DNA from: Nymphaea colorata
Lineage: Eukaryota > Streptophyta > Magnoliopsida > Nymphaeales > Nymphaeaceae
DNA: 64,000 bases
Direction: 5' to 3'
Assembly: GCF_008831285.2 (NCBI RefSeq)
Contig: NC_045144.1
Coordinates: forward strand, 21,219,716-21,283,715
Shown: positions 50,301-62,738 of the stretch, one piece after another
How the letters are laid out: each line of letters starts with the position of its first letter
Numbering within the stretch: the first letter of the stretch is position 1
Translations under genes and position numbers: made by a program
Notes under the pieces: model-generated
Databases searched by the model: none
Told to the model about the DNA's origin: nothing
The model's input: the letters and a program-made list of their open reading frames with translations, nothing else

Positions 50301-53225
50301 AGATGCACTTGATGAGAATATCTCCAGAAGCTAACCGTAAACTTGAAGAAGCTAAGTTAGCTAACCATGGACATGATTATAAAACAAAATCAACTGAAAA
50401 GGCTTTCTTCAAAGCTACCATGTAAAAGGAAACACCATGCTATATGATACCCCACATTGAAGGAGCTTGCCGCTAACAATATTTAAGGAAAATGGTAGTT
50501 CAAGTTCAACTCCTTACAAATATAAATAGACAGTCAGGGTCTTGGTAAGATCAATTCGACCAGAGACCAAACAGCACTGGCCCAACCCTTCTAGTATGCT
50601 AATTCTTTTTCATTTTTATTTGGAACCTGCTATGCTTTGTAATGACACCCACAATTGCGTTTTTTTTCATCTAAATTTTAAAATCAAAATCATATTTCCT
50701 TTTTGGAAAAACAGGACTATGCATCTCAGATCCAAGTGCTATTTATTTTTAAAGATTAAGCAGTCCCGTCTGACCTTCAGTGCTTTGGATCTAGTTATAT
50801 AAGATCAATGGTCTAGTGCAACGTGCTTTTCTCCATTACCTATATCGTTGACAAATTGTCTCCATGAATAGCTGACTGGTCATCTGCTTTGAGCCTTTGG
50901 TTTATTAAATAAACTGTGGCAGGTTAAATCATTGGAGGTAACTTTCCCACAATTGCTCTTGACATTAGCTGCTTGATTTTGATGATTTTGCATTTCACTT
51001 GTTTAACAGCATGCATGATAGGTACATGCAAATGAAGTATTGCCATTGTTGTTGTTATGTTGTATCCAAAGTGCCATTCTTCTTACTTCAATTGAAGATA
51101 CCTATGGTTAATCTGTTCGTTTCAATGCTGGTTAAAGAGCACAATTATGATGCCAAATGTCATGAAGATGGACACACTTGCTGCTGGATCTGGAAATTAC
51201 AGTGTAACAGCTCAATACAACTTAATTTGTCCATATCAAATGATCCCAATAACAAACTAAAAGACCAGTTTATCGTGTTCTTAGAAAATAAGGCATTTAA
51301 GAGAGCTAAAAGATTTGCAACTTACAGCAGCAATTGGTATTTCATGGATGTCAAACCACGAAGGCATTGAAATACCACCTACAAGGGAAACACCATAATC
51401 TAAATTTGTATACAAGCCTCACTGCAGAAAAATTGACAAAAAAAAAAGGAATAATGCAGTTGTGTGTGGGTGTGCCTGTTTGTGTATTAGATGTATACAC
51501 ACACTCACACAACAACAATAAGAATTGCTTGTCCTGCGAAGAACACATATTTGGTACAGTCATCGGTAACTACTGTCAAATTGGAACTCTAGAATCCAAG
51601 TTTTGATGCCATAATCCACATGATACTCTACCTGTAACCAGCTATAGTAAAAACATATAATTCAACCTCTCATTGATTCTCTGAACTCCTAAAAAGGTTT
51701 TTTTATTTTGGCCTTCAAAACGTGATGCATTTTCAGTCATCAGTTTTGAATTAAGTCTTGATTCCCATAGAATACCAGCAATGCAACATTGATCTCAACC
51801 AAAACCAGCCGTAAAGACAACATCTGTAGGCCCCTAGGGCTGAATTTTCAATGAAAAAAAAAGGTGAAAGAAATAAGAAAATGCAACTAGATTATGGGTG
51901 CAGATGGTTGTACCAAATGTATAGCCCTTAAGAGCTCATACCGCACGATAATCGATGGTTCTCAGGTAATTTCTAGGCTTTAGTTCCCCTTCATGGTTGC
52001 TAAATAGGGTCATTGCTTTGATTTAGGACCAAAATAACTTAATTCAGACCAAAAGAGAGAGGATTACATGGTGTAGTGGGAGAGAAGGAGGAATGGGGGT
52101 TTAAATATTTTTATTTGCAACGAAAAAAACCAAAACATGAGACTATCAAAGGGTATCCAGCGAGTAAAACAAGCAAGAAAATGTTCCATACAGTAAGTGA
52201 TACTACCCTATTTTGACATAGATTGCTGAAGAAGAGGAATAGTTCTAAAGCTCCTTGGTGAACATGTTCCTAGGAAGAAGACGCAAACACATTTGGAAAA
52301 GATTAACTGGGTCCCCAAAGAAAGAAGAGAGTACAGGTCCCTCAATTTAGCATGACAAGCTAAGACTATCTATGTTATTGCTCTTCGCTCCAGAAGTATT
52401 CCCAGCGCCATCGCCATGAACTATTCCTCACTAAGCTACACCCTATTCACCAAGGACAATGTGCTTACAGAATAGAGAAAAAACGCATCAAGTTGGATAG
52501 TCTCAGGAATTCACAATATACACCTATGGCAACTTCGACTCATCGGTTAACTAATTTCCTTTGAACATGCAAATCTGGCAAAGGGAAACCCACAAATACG
52601 TTGTCTGCACCCTGACAATGAAGGAATATGTAGCAAAATTTATACATTTAGCACAGAAATGGGCGTCCCCTTAGACTTCGATTATCTTACCCTTACCACT
52701 GCCTCATCTACATTGTCATCTCATCCCATAATATTTCATATGAAAAAATGAAAAGAAAACCACGTATCCTCTTGTGAAACCTTAATCCTCACCAACCAAT
52801 GAGGGAAAACAGAGGAGACGGGGATCTGGATGGAGAAGTGTACCGTTGCAGGAGACGGGCATGACTGGTGCAGAGGGAAAGGACCAGCGGGTGGCTGAGA
52901 ACTCCCGGGAGGTGAAGAAAGACTTAATGGGTTCGTTCGCCGGCCCAGAATCGCCAAGGCCGTGGAGCCATAAGATAAAGGCACGGGGAGGTGGCATGGT
53001 TTCCGCTGGAACTCCTCCTCCTCCGCCTGCACTCTCAGTCATCGGCCTCCTCCACCCACCAATGTGAAGCCCGACTCGGCTGCTGTTACTGGAAATCCAA
53101 AGAAAGAAAAGCGACAGGACGGCGCCGGTGAGCGAGAGGAGGACGATGGGCTTAACGATCGTGGTGGTGATGGGTGGCAGCCCTCCGATGGCAAGTCCGG
53201 TGCTCCCCCGCCGGCAATTCGCCAT
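47341..53225 (-). CDS. SOBER1/TIPSY1-like acyl-protein thioesterase (carboxylesterase)
   Basis: An alpha/beta hydrolase of the acyl-protein thioesterase group; Arabidopsis SOBER1, a member of this group, suppresses a bacterial-effector immune response. Exons in coding order are 53225-52844, 51378-51326, 49744-49621, 49540-49419, 47646-47536 and 47424-47341, in phase, giving 291 aa. The oxyanion-loop motif LHGLGD is at 87-92 and the nucleophile S184 lies in GFSQG (182-186). D238 (in GMADKT) and H271 (in GLAHSIS) complete the triad. An N-terminal hydrophobic segment at about 24-43 predicts a membrane anchor, which soluble members lack. Two uncertainties affect the start: the frame stays open upstream to an ATG at 53336 (328 aa), and internal Met residues at 62 and 77 would give a soluble form. 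Intron 4 carries a copia remnant. Confidence 0.92.
47428..47449. repeat. Short GA-rich tract next to the last thioesterase acceptor
   Basis: GAGAAGGAGAGAGACAGAGAGAG-like sequence on the plus strand. On the coding strand it is the polypyrimidine tract of the final acceptor site. Confidence 0.7.
48684..49154 (-). pseudogene. Ty1/copia gag-pre-integrase fragment
   Basis: A 156-residue open frame resembling the copia polyprotein just before integrase. It contains NIISVSKLIDD, then WHGRLAHCS, followed by a CSSCHICKSHALHVPM block with the Cys pairs of the zinc-binding GAG-pre-integrase region. Flanking protease, integrase core, reverse transcriptase and LTRs were not found, so it is a truncated remnant. 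It lies in intron 4 of the thioesterase gene, on the same strand as the host gene. Confidence 0.8.
49745..51325 (-). other. Thioesterase intron 2
   Basis: A 1.6-kb AT-rich intron. A GGCTCCGCCACTG block at about 49908-49920, with AGTGGCAAAGCCACG near 49770, resembles ends of degenerate transposon-derived repeats; a GGGCGGAGCCAGAATTTTTT block recurs at 63622. No gene was seen. Confidence 0.5.
51379..52843 (-). other. Thioesterase intron 1
   Basis: A 1.5-kb intron. No coding sequence, RNA gene or clear repeat was recognised. Confidence 0.65.
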
Positions 53226-54358
53226 TGACGTTCGGCGTATGGGCCTTAGACGTCTCACCGGGTCAGGTCGGGTCGGGTTGCTCGGGTCAAGTACTTCAGT
53301 CCAACCGGAGACAGCCGAGCTGCCTATACGTGGCACATGAGAAGCAACGTGAGTTTTGTTCCATCTTCAGCATCGGGGGAATGAAATCAATTTTCCTTCA
53401 ATTTAAATTTAGAATATTAAAATATGACAATAAAATAGAAACAAGATTTATTTCGTTAAGTTACATATAGAACATGAATTTTGTATGTATTTTTTTCATT
53501 TCTAGCTCATCAATGTAATCAATCAATTACAATAAATAAAGATAGGTGAGGTGCCCTTTGACATTAAGGTTAGGCATCGACCTGGTAGTTAGCTCGAGTC
53601 GATTCGAAAAAAGAAGCATCTAGGCGGCTGAATAACTTATCAAGGCTGTTCGGGTGGGCTCGACTAAACTCCTATCAGATTTTTTAATACATATTTTATT
53701 GATTTTTATATATATTTATGATGTTTTATTGTGATTAATTAAAATATATATTTTTAATTTAATTATGGCCGAGTTCAGGCTCGGGTTTAGGTGTCAGCCT
53801 AAGCCCGGATACCTTGAAGAAGCGAGCCCATTCCCCTTATATTCCTGACGTTGAAGGCTTTGGTAAAGAGCGGAACACCCATCAATTAAAGTGTCATATA
53901 CCAATCATTTGTCGTTTAATAAAATAATGATTATGAAAATTTAATTAATCACTAAACTTTGTGTACAAAATAAAATATAGGAGTTTTATTGGGCAAAATA
54001 TGTTAAGTGAATGGTTGTTTAGCGTTGAATAAATGAAGAAAAGCGAAGTTGGCTGGTTTCTTATTGAGTCCATTTCATCTTTATGTCGACATGCCTTCCA
54101 ATTCTCACATTCATGTATAGCACACCATATTATCCATGAAAAACTATGTTTGTATTGTATCTTCTTCTAATTTATGGAGCATAATTTATAATTTAATGGC
54201 ATGTGTAAATGTTCGTGCACAAAATTATTGTCTGTAATCTTTTTAAAATGTGCTCCCCACGGTAGCTTGTACATGGCCAAATAAGTTTTTAACAAATTAA
54301 AAAAAATTATTTTTACAAGAAGAAATAAAGAAGAGCCTGAAATGCAGTAACTAAGAAG

Positions 54359-54616
54359 GTGTTTGATGATGCTTAGGTGAATTCTAAAATTACATTTTCA
54401 TGAAATTGTGATTCTATAGACTCATTCTTGAATCAAAAAATTGGAATTATGGTTTTATTATAAGGGTTAGAATGATGATTATAGAACTCATCTCTTTTTA
54501 GGGCATATGTCATGTTGATGTTGGTTCTCAATTGCCAGTTTTAGAATTTTAATTATTGTTTTATCAAACACGTTATTTTCAATTCTAAAATTTAAATTCC
54601 ATACACCATCAAACAC
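54359..54616. mobile_element. MITE-like element with GTGTTTGATG ends
   Basis: The left end reads GTGTTTGATGATG and the complement of the right end reads GTGTTTGATGGTG. Both are followed by blocks rich in AATTCTAAAATT. The element is about 258 bp, AT-rich and without an ORF. A further related CGCCATCAACGACCCCTAAA motif at about 54707 suggests nested or neighbouring copies, so the right boundary is uncertain. Confidence 0.45.
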
Positions 54617-55099
54617 AAAGCGAAACTATAACTGAAATTTCAATTCCAATTCCAATTTGAAGTGGAATTTTGTTTCTATAAATTTTTATTCAAAAATCAT
54701 AATTCAACGCCATCAACGACCCCTAAATGCATTAAAAAAACATCTTTAATACATTTTACTACATGGGCATCTTTCATTGCTCTTTTTAATTATTGTCATA
54801 GTTATTTATACAACCTAATTTGGAAAACGCCAATGCAAACCAAGAGAAACCATTAAAGAACACAAACTAAATTTGAAAATATTTTTCTTTTTTTATTATG
54901 TCAAAATAGATTGTTTGTTAAGGTTTTTTACATGCGATGTTGAATTAACACATTACCCATATAATGACTTCAATGCTGTGCTGGAGCACTTATTTAAAGA
55001 CGTTAAAAGTAAATTTTTGAAAATTTAAGTAGATAATTTTAATATAGTAAAAAGTTGTGTTGTTTTATGAATTTCTCAAAACTTTAGCAGCCCGGGAGG

Positions 55100-55333
55100 A
55101 TGCTGTATATTTGCGGGTTTTCCCGGAAGGTACCGCGCTCTCGGCTCTTTGGCGGCACGCAAAGTCAGCCCCCTCCAAAGAAGAGAAAATCGTTTCTTTT
55201 GCAGAAGAAAGCGAACTCTGCCAACGGCCTGCCCACTTCGAGTTGTGATGTGAAGGTGTTGATCATGCGAAAAGAAGCGCCATTAAAGCTCTCCTCCATG
55301 CCCTTGTCCTCCAAGAAAGGAACCAAATCTTAG
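55100..55333 (+). other. 77-codon GC-rich ORF upstream of the membrane-protein gene
   Basis: An open frame in a GC-rich island, about 450 bp before the chosen start of the next gene. The predicted peptide is basic and Pro/Ser/Lys-rich, with a PPPKKRKSFLLQKK block that looks like a nuclear-localisation-type cluster. It resembles no family I know. It could be an upstream ORF in the 5' leader, part of a short separate transcript, or chance. Confidence 0.25.
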
Positions 55334-55614
55334 TTGGAGAGTGAGCGAGGGAGTCTCGGATCGTATTGCAGGCGTCACCAACCAAGTCAAGCTTCAACTT
55401 TCATCCCTCTTAATTCCTTTTTGGCTGGTTGAACTCGAAATTTTTCTGGCCTTCAAAGCCTAAGAAGGCATGGGGCTACGGCGGATGAGGCTGCAGGTGC
55501 ATTGCTGATGACGCCGCAACTTGTCGTTGATGCCGCCGAAATTAGCGGTTGGTGGTGTATTTTCTTCACCACCTTCTCATGGCAGAAGATTAGTTTCCCA
55601 AGGAGGTGGGGAAT

Positions 55615-55665
55615 TCTCTCTCTCTCTCTCTCTCTCTCCCTCCCTCTCTCTCTCTCTCTCTCTCT
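55615..55665. repeat. (CT)n microsatellite in the probable 5' leader
   Basis: CT repeats interrupted by CCCTCC, between the GC-rich island and the start codon at 55787. CT tracts of this kind are common in plant 5' UTRs and first introns. Confidence 0.92.
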
Positions 55666-55786
55666 GTGGTCTCGTCTTTTTCTTTTCTTTATCCTCTCGT
55701 TGTGTAGAAGTGTTTATTTGGGGTGGTGAAATCTGTGTTTATTTGGGTTTGATGGTTTGAAATCTGTGCAGGTAAAAGAGAAGGCC

Positions 55787-58700
55787 ATGGAGAGTACCTT
55801 CAGTCTCCACTTCTTCCCTCTTACCAGTCTACAGATAGGGTACGTCCAATAATTCCCTCTCACTTTCTTCTTCTTCCTCAACACGATCTCGTTCGGTTTG
55901 TTTCCGTCTTCCAGTTGCGCGTTTCTGCACCAATTCATTTGGGCAGATGGCGAATTATGTCCTGAAGCATCGCTGTGGTTGAAGTTTTGAAATCATTTGA
56001 AATTGTCAAGGCCTCGGTCGATCACAATTGGCGTTGCCGTGTATCAGTTTAAGAACGTCAGTTATTGAAGGAAATCCGCACGTTTTTTCATGTAAAAGGC
56101 AGTTATATTTTAGATTCTTACCGTGCAGAAGTATTTTATTGGCGAAGATTGCTGTTTTAGAACATTGTTATGTACTAAGTTGGGGTGCGTGTGATGTGAT
56201 CGAGTTGTGATCTGCAGGAGTGTTCTCTCTTTCCTGTCATCCGAACTTGACAGGATTACACAACGGAAAAATATCAATAAGTTTAGATGTCCCAAACACT
56301 TAAGATGTCTTGTTGGGCCAACGGGAACAAACTAATATAGGTAGTGATCTGCAGGGAGAGATCTGCTATAGTTTCATGTTTGGAGTTGAGTGTTCCTGTC
56401 CGATTGTACTCACATCTTTGGTTGCAGCCCACTGAATTCATGGTCTGTTGGCCTCCTTATTCCAAATGAGAAGTCCTGGATAGATCCCAAATCAAGTTTC
56501 AGTTTCTCTATCTTGACACATGGGCACTCGATCGGTCCCTAGTCCCCAGTTCAGATTTCTTTAGATATTGAATAAGTAATGTAAGCTAATGTAATTTTTC
56601 ATATTTTGTATTCCCTTTGTCCATAATCCATGGTACGGCAGTGTGGGAAACCCTTGTAGGCTCTAACCCTACTTTGGTCAGGCTTTTTCAACTGCTAAAG
56701 TTAATGTTTCATTCTTTTTACTTGGGCTAGCAAACTTGAACTTCTAGTCTCAATAATTGATTAGGCTTCAGTTGAGTAGCTTTAACATCCTATATTAGGC
56801 ATATCGTAATCTAATTTCACTATTTTTTGAATTTTGATTTTTTGTTCAGGAAAAAACTATCCCTTTTGATAAGGTTTCTGTTTTCAATCAAACAAAAGTC
56901 ATATGGTGTACCGGTGTTTCTAGGGAAGTCATTGGAAATGGTTTCTATATGAAAATCGAGAAGGTTTACATATAAAGTAGTGTCACAGATATCGTGATAT
57001 TTTTTAAAACATGGCGACATTAACGAGAAAAACAAGGCAAACAAAAAAAAGTGAAAAATCGTGATATTTAAAAAAGGAAAATATATTTATCGCATTATTT
57101 TTGTGTTTTTCCCAATTTTTTCAATTTTTTTATCTTTTTTAATGTTGATATCATCATGGATCCAGATTTTAACTTAAATTAAATCATTTTTCATCAATTT
57201 TATCATCATTAAAACATTCTTTTTATCACTTTGATCTAGTTTTATTTATGAGTTCTTATTAGTTTCTGGTTTATTTCATTTTTACCTATTATTTTTCCCA
57301 GTATTTCTTAATAAAAACAACTTTGCCAAAAAATACCTGAGAAAAACCTTGCTGTTAAAAATCCGAGAACTATATTTGTAACATCGAGGTATACTGAAGG
57401 AGGTATGTGTGTAGTGGCTCAATTAAAAACTGACTCAAGTAGCTGGTGTAATGGATCTCAACCTGTTCACTAGCCGGCTTTCATGCATAGTTAAGAAATA
57501 GGACACAAGATAGTATGAGAATTAAGAATGTGACACCCTAAAATTTTCTTAAATCTGCAACGTAAAAGTATTATCTAGTTTTCCCTATATGTAAGATGTC
57601 ATGACCCACCCCTCCTTAAGAAATATGCCTCTTCCCATATTGGACCTGACATCCGAGTGTTAAACTTGGCCTTAATACCAATTGTGGTAACCCAACCTAA
57701 AACTGGCCTAACCATTCGGTCTGGTGGATCCTGACCTTCCATATAGTCTGTCTGGAATTGCAACCAAAAAGGGCTATGAACAATGTCAAAAGATAGTATG
57801 AGACTTAGGTCTATGAGGCCCTTGATATTTTTTAAAATCTTTGATATGGAATTATTCTCAAGGCCTCCCTATCCATGGGCGGCACAATATGCAAATATTC
57901 ATTTTTCCTTGTAGAAATTAGAAAAGAGATGAGGATACGATTTGGAACTCCACACTAAAAAGGTGATCTGGCTCTCGGTTGGTTCCTTGTCATTTGAACA
58001 ATGAATATACTAGGCTATCTGCTTTTCCTTCCATCCTTATGTTGACTTGTTCATTAGCTTGTCCTTGTTTCTTACTTTTTCTTTAGGCTGGGGCTTTTTC
58101 TGACACTGAAATCCCAAGTCTATCTGTGTTGCAGTATATTTGCATTGAACTACACAATGTAGTTATAACTTACAATAACTTCTCTAGACCATTTTCTGAT
58201 TTATGTGGGAATGTTATCTACATACTTTAGCACCATCTGGCAAGTTCAAAGAATTTTGAACTGTGCATATGTACATAGACAGAAATCGGCTAGCGAATCA
58301 GCAAAGGATGACAAAAATGGGCTACTGAAACAACTGGGGCTAAGAAGAGAAATAATGCATATGGATGCCTGACAAGTTCTGTGGCTCGAGGGTGTAAATA
58401 CCTAGGTTTTCTGATGGCTCACTATTGTGGGATGAGGAGAAAAATAACCATGTTTTTCCATTGAAGAAATCGTACAATGCTTAAAAAATGAATTCTCAAA
58501 ATAGACCATATGCAAGGAATTGGGCCTGCCAAATTTTTGTATGAAGAAAGTTATTACTATTTACAGAAATTCAGCTAACTTTTCTTTGGTGATTCATCCC
58601 CTTTTTGTCTCTTAAGTCTTATGACTTAAGTCTCTTCCCTTTTCCATTGATGAATATGCTTATGTTCATATATATTGAACTATTGGTTGGATGCTCGGCA

Positions 58701-61700
58701 TTCACCTTGCATGCTTTTGATTCTCTTCTGTATCCTTCTTCCATTGGGTAAGCTTTTGCATCATGTATATCGATAAATCAGATACATGTAGAAATGTTGA
58801 CTTGCACGAATTGTAATGTCATATATCTAAACATCTGAGGTTGAGAGTCCTTATTCCCTAAAATATTTTGTTGCTATTTTCTTCAGGGATTTGCAGTCCT
58901 ACCTTTCTACTCTCACTTTGTTTGTGGCACCTGAAAGTGAAAATCTTTTTATCCTAGTGGACAATCGTCCATGGTTGACAAAAGGACATTCTAAACATGC
59001 ACATATATGGCAATTAATGGTTACAAAGGTAAAGCAAATGACTGCATATACTGGATTTGCTTTAAATATTGATCTCTGAATTGCAAATTTCTGTTTAACA
59101 TTGATCTGCAGTCCAGGAAATCTCCCTTTGCTAATACCCGTGCTAGGAGGGAGCGGAAGGATTCTGGGAAAAAGCTCCACTTGAGGAATGGCTTGAAACC
59201 AAGCCTTGGCGAGACAATGAAATTGAAGAGATGGTTTTGTTCAATTTATGCAGCAGTTAATCATAAGAAAGTCCTGCTTCCAGTGAATGAATTGCACCAA
59301 ACATTTTATGGCTTTATACTCTTTGAAATCTCATGGAAGGATATTCGTGGCATTAACTACTTGAATGAACTTCAGGTTTTTGTTTCCCTTAACTAATTTA
59401 TTTACATCTTTGCATAACATGCAGTTTTACAACATTCTTAGTAATTTCCTTTTTGTTCCAGACTGATACATCTCTTGCCTTGGAGGCTCAGTACATGAAG
59501 AAGTGGGAATTTGACAGTGCAGAACAAGCTTGTATATTCGTTTCATCCTGGTTCTCTGGCACATTATTTGAGAGCACTCTTTTGAAAAATTATCTGAGTG
59601 ATGTATCTGATGTAGATATCTGTGGAAGTCCTGATTTGGGGCATGGATCAACTTTTCCGGATGCCCCAAATTCTTTTGGAAAGGAGATGTTTTATGATGC
59701 CCATGATATTTTTCCAATTGAAAGCTCTAGCAGTGAAACTGAAACCTCTTATGATGAGCATGAGTCTTTGACAGATAGTCCATTTGATTGTCTTAGAGGA
59801 GAAGATGTTTGTACGTCCACTGGATTGCCTGATAGCTCTAATCCTTTCAGGACACCTTCTTCAAGCCCTTGCAAAAGAAGAAAAATAACCGGAAGGTCAA
59901 GCTATTCCATTGGAGAAATTGCATGGGATACACTATGGCAATCCAATGATTTTCCTAATTCTGCTAACCTTGTGAATGAAAAAAGTTTACTTTTTGATGC
60001 TACTCTGTATAAGGATGTTTTTGTTTTAATCAAGTTCAATGATCGCAATCTTCCGTTCAGGCTGCGGCAGATAATCATGTCTGATTTACGGCTTCTTACA
60101 TTGCTAGAGTCAGGCCTTCCTTCTTGGGCTATATTTCTTCAGTCATATCCAGTATTTTGCCAGTTCTATCGTCCATGGATGAGGCCATTAGCAAGAATCT
60201 TGTATGTGGTAGTTTCTTTCATGACAGTCCTAATTGGATTTTATGATTTGTACAAAAATGTGCCTGTCTTGAAGTTGACTGCTGCACGGTTGTGTGGGCC
60301 ATTTTTCGATTGGATAGAATCCTTGGAAATGGTGTCCAGGGTCAAGTACTTGGGAACCATGCTTTTCCTGCACAACTTTGAGAAGGCTATTAGATGGCTT
60401 CTCATGCTTGTACGTGCTACTCGGGCATTGTTTTCAGTTCTTGTCTCTCCAGTTGCAGATCCACTTATTGAGCTATTTGGATTTTTACTTCCAGTATGGG
60501 ATCTGTGCTTCCAGACAGTGTGGGGCATCTGTTCTGCCATTTGGATTATTTTTGAGTCGGTATCCAGCACTGCCTTGGACGTTGTACACTTTCTGCTGTG
60601 GCCTTTGTATTTCATACTTTCTACAATCTGGTACACTGGTATGGTCCTGACATATTGGATATGTTTCATATATCTGTGCATTATTACTCTCTATTAGCAT
60701 ACTTGTAGTGAAGTGGTGGCAAGTGACTTTATTTCTTCTCTTGCAGTGACATGGATAATATATCCTGTATTTTGGGCATTCTGGTTTGTGGTAGTTGCTC
60801 CTTTCCGCTTGATTATTGCACTGGTGACTTATGTAGCACTGCTTTCCTACAACATTTTTTCTCTTATTCAAGAGTGTTGGATACCAATAAAAAGGATCTT
60901 CCATGTTGCTTCAACTATGGAGCAAACACCAAGAAGATCTGACATTTCCATGTTACGTACATTGTGGAACGACCTATTCTCACAGGTTTGGAAGGCTAAA
61001 GTCATGAATTATTCTACGTTTACTTCTTCCACTGAAATAACTTTTATGATTTTCAGGTATTTCGTGCAATCAGAAGCATCCTGAATGTTTTTGTTGCATT
61101 TTGTGCAATATGTAACAGGCATCGTCTAAGGTGAATGCTTGGTTTTTGAGTTTATCTGGGCCTTTAGCTCTTCTGTTAGTTTAGCTTTTCTATTAGTTAT
61201 GCTACACTGTGTAGTTTGATATCATTTAGTAGTGCAGTAAAACATCTAGTAAACTTCTGTTGGTTACATCTTTTTCTTTAACAAAAATGCCCATAGCCCC
61301 ATAATGAAATATTGTCGGTCTTGGATTTTACTGTGATACCCTACCACAAAGCTGACGAGGAAGCATAATGCTGATGATATGTACCATTATGTGCATATGT
61401 TGCTGCATCCTGTAGTCTAAAATGGTGACATCTTATACTTTTACTATTTCTGGTAAAATGGTGTACCTTTCAAGCTCTTTGAGTTTGACTACTGGAGGCA
61501 CCAGAGAAAATAACATAGTAACTCAGCAACCAAGTGAACAACGGTGCTTGCATGTTAGAAAGTGTCCTTTGACTAGCTATGTGGTAAATATGCAGTTGAG
61601 TTGGACAGCTTTCTTTTTTTTACCATGTTTAGATGGATCTTTTTTACTTGTTTGGAGCATCATTCTAGGCAGGATATGGTGAATGGGATGTTTGTCATTA

Positions 61701-62738
61701 AACTGATGGTTTTTTTGTGATTCGTGATTAAAATTGGCAGCATCTACAATCATCTATTGAAAATTCTTGCACGTTTGTCCTGTCGACATCATACAGGCCA
61801 TTCACCAGAGATGAACCATAGGGTGCAGGAACGTGGAGCACAGACTGCGGTATTTCATCTTTGCTCTGCAGTTGCATATAATTTGTGATCTTTCAATCTA
61901 ATTGTTAGTGGAACTCCCCGTTCTCTTTTGTTTGTCCATTCTGATTCTTTCTTTCATGCTTTCTACTGTCAGAAAGCTGTAGTTCAGGTAAGAGTTGAGG
62001 GCTTGAGTGAAATTTCCTCAAAAATACATGGTGTTGAAGAATTTTTGAGCAACTGAGGTGGTACCTGTGGATTTTACTCCTGTATTTGTTGAAGAAGGTG
62101 TTGGTAAATACTGCCTTCTAGAGATGGTATATGCGAGTCTAAAAAATTGGAGCCTCTCCATACCTTAGCTCGAGAAAGATGCCTAGAATGCACTTGTTCT
62201 TGAGAAATGAAAAAGCAAAACAGGAAAAGCTCATGAATCTTTGGCACGATTTCTGCAGTTAGTTTTATTGGAAGCCCCAAATTCAAATGGCTTTTTGAGT
62301 TGGACATAACTCCTGTATTATGTTAATAATGTGTGTGAAATTGGTGCTTGGAAACTGGACGTACTAACACATACGTCTCACAGATAAAACAATTGTGGCT
62401 GCTCAAAATGAAAAACAAGAGTTTTTTGAAGAGCTAGAATATGTTCCATTAAGAGGCCTTCGGGAAATTGATGTCGTGGGAACATCTCACATATCTTTGA
62501 CTGTTGATATTGAGTTCAATTTATTATGTGCCAATACTTTTCTTACACATGGCTGTTCCCTTTTGTACATGCAGTCAGAAGCAAAGACAAGGCAAGGACG
62601 CAAGTAAGTCCAGAAGAAGCTCTGCATGAAAATGCTTTTTGAACCGTGTTAATCAATATCTGTTTGCGCAGGTACTCTTCTCAACTTGAAAAAGAAGATC
62701 CACGGAGAGTATACAGTCGCAAACATAGGCAGCTATAA
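55787..62738 (+). CDS. Unrecognised multi-pass membrane protein
   Basis: I do not recognise this family. The exon model is 55787-55839, 58887-59028, 59112-59375, 59462-60638, 60747-60985, 61057-61130, 61741-61849, 62575-62603 and 62672-62738, all in phase, giving 717 aa. An optional 15-bp micro-exon (61973-61987, five codons) also fits the phase. The N-terminal half looks soluble: residues 19-153 contain a basic RARRERKDSGKK stretch, 211-270 are acidic and Ser-rich, and KRRK is at 291-294. The C-terminal half has hydrophobic segments near 398-417, 491-517, 527-544 and 548-586. The tail is hydrophilic and basic (for example SEAKTRQGRKYSS). The start is the only ATG of exon 1; an acceptor-like TGCAG lies 16 bp upstream, so a 5'-UTR intron is likely. 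The 3' end is the least certain part. Confidence 0.8.
55840..58886 (+). other. Intron 1 of the membrane-protein gene
   Basis: A 3-kb intron. An A/T-run-rich segment at about 57010-57370 resembles the AT-rich repeat of 30424-30735 in composition and in a TTATTAGTTTC-like block, but homology is uncertain. No coding fragments were recognised. Confidence 0.55.
61131..61740 (+). other. Intron 6 of the membrane-protein gene
   Basis: A 610-bp intron between the exons ending CATCGTCTAAG and starting CATCTACAATC. I saw nothing distinctive in it. Confidence 0.7.

Larger units (their letters stand above)
53226..55786. other. Divergent intergenic region
   Basis: Lies between the 5' ends of the thioesterase (-) and the membrane-protein gene (+), so it should contain both promoters. 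The first 110 bp is GC-rich and open in the thioesterase frame. A TCGAGTCGATTCG / GGGCTCGACTA repeat-like block is at 53575-53835. A MITE-like element is at 54359-54616. A GC-rich island begins near 55085 and holds a 77-codon upstream ORF and a (CT)n tract at 55615-55665. Confidence 0.6.

Noticed and set aside
60241..60904. Minus-strand ORFs opposite the membrane-protein gene
   Set aside because: They are antisense shadows of a long exon whose plus frame has matching splice phases on both sides.
62383..62436. Terminal exon reading IKQLWLLKMKNKSFLKS
   Set aside because: An acceptor and in-frame stop exist, but the 62575 and 62672 exons give a better-phased, more protein-like end, so this was not used in the main model.
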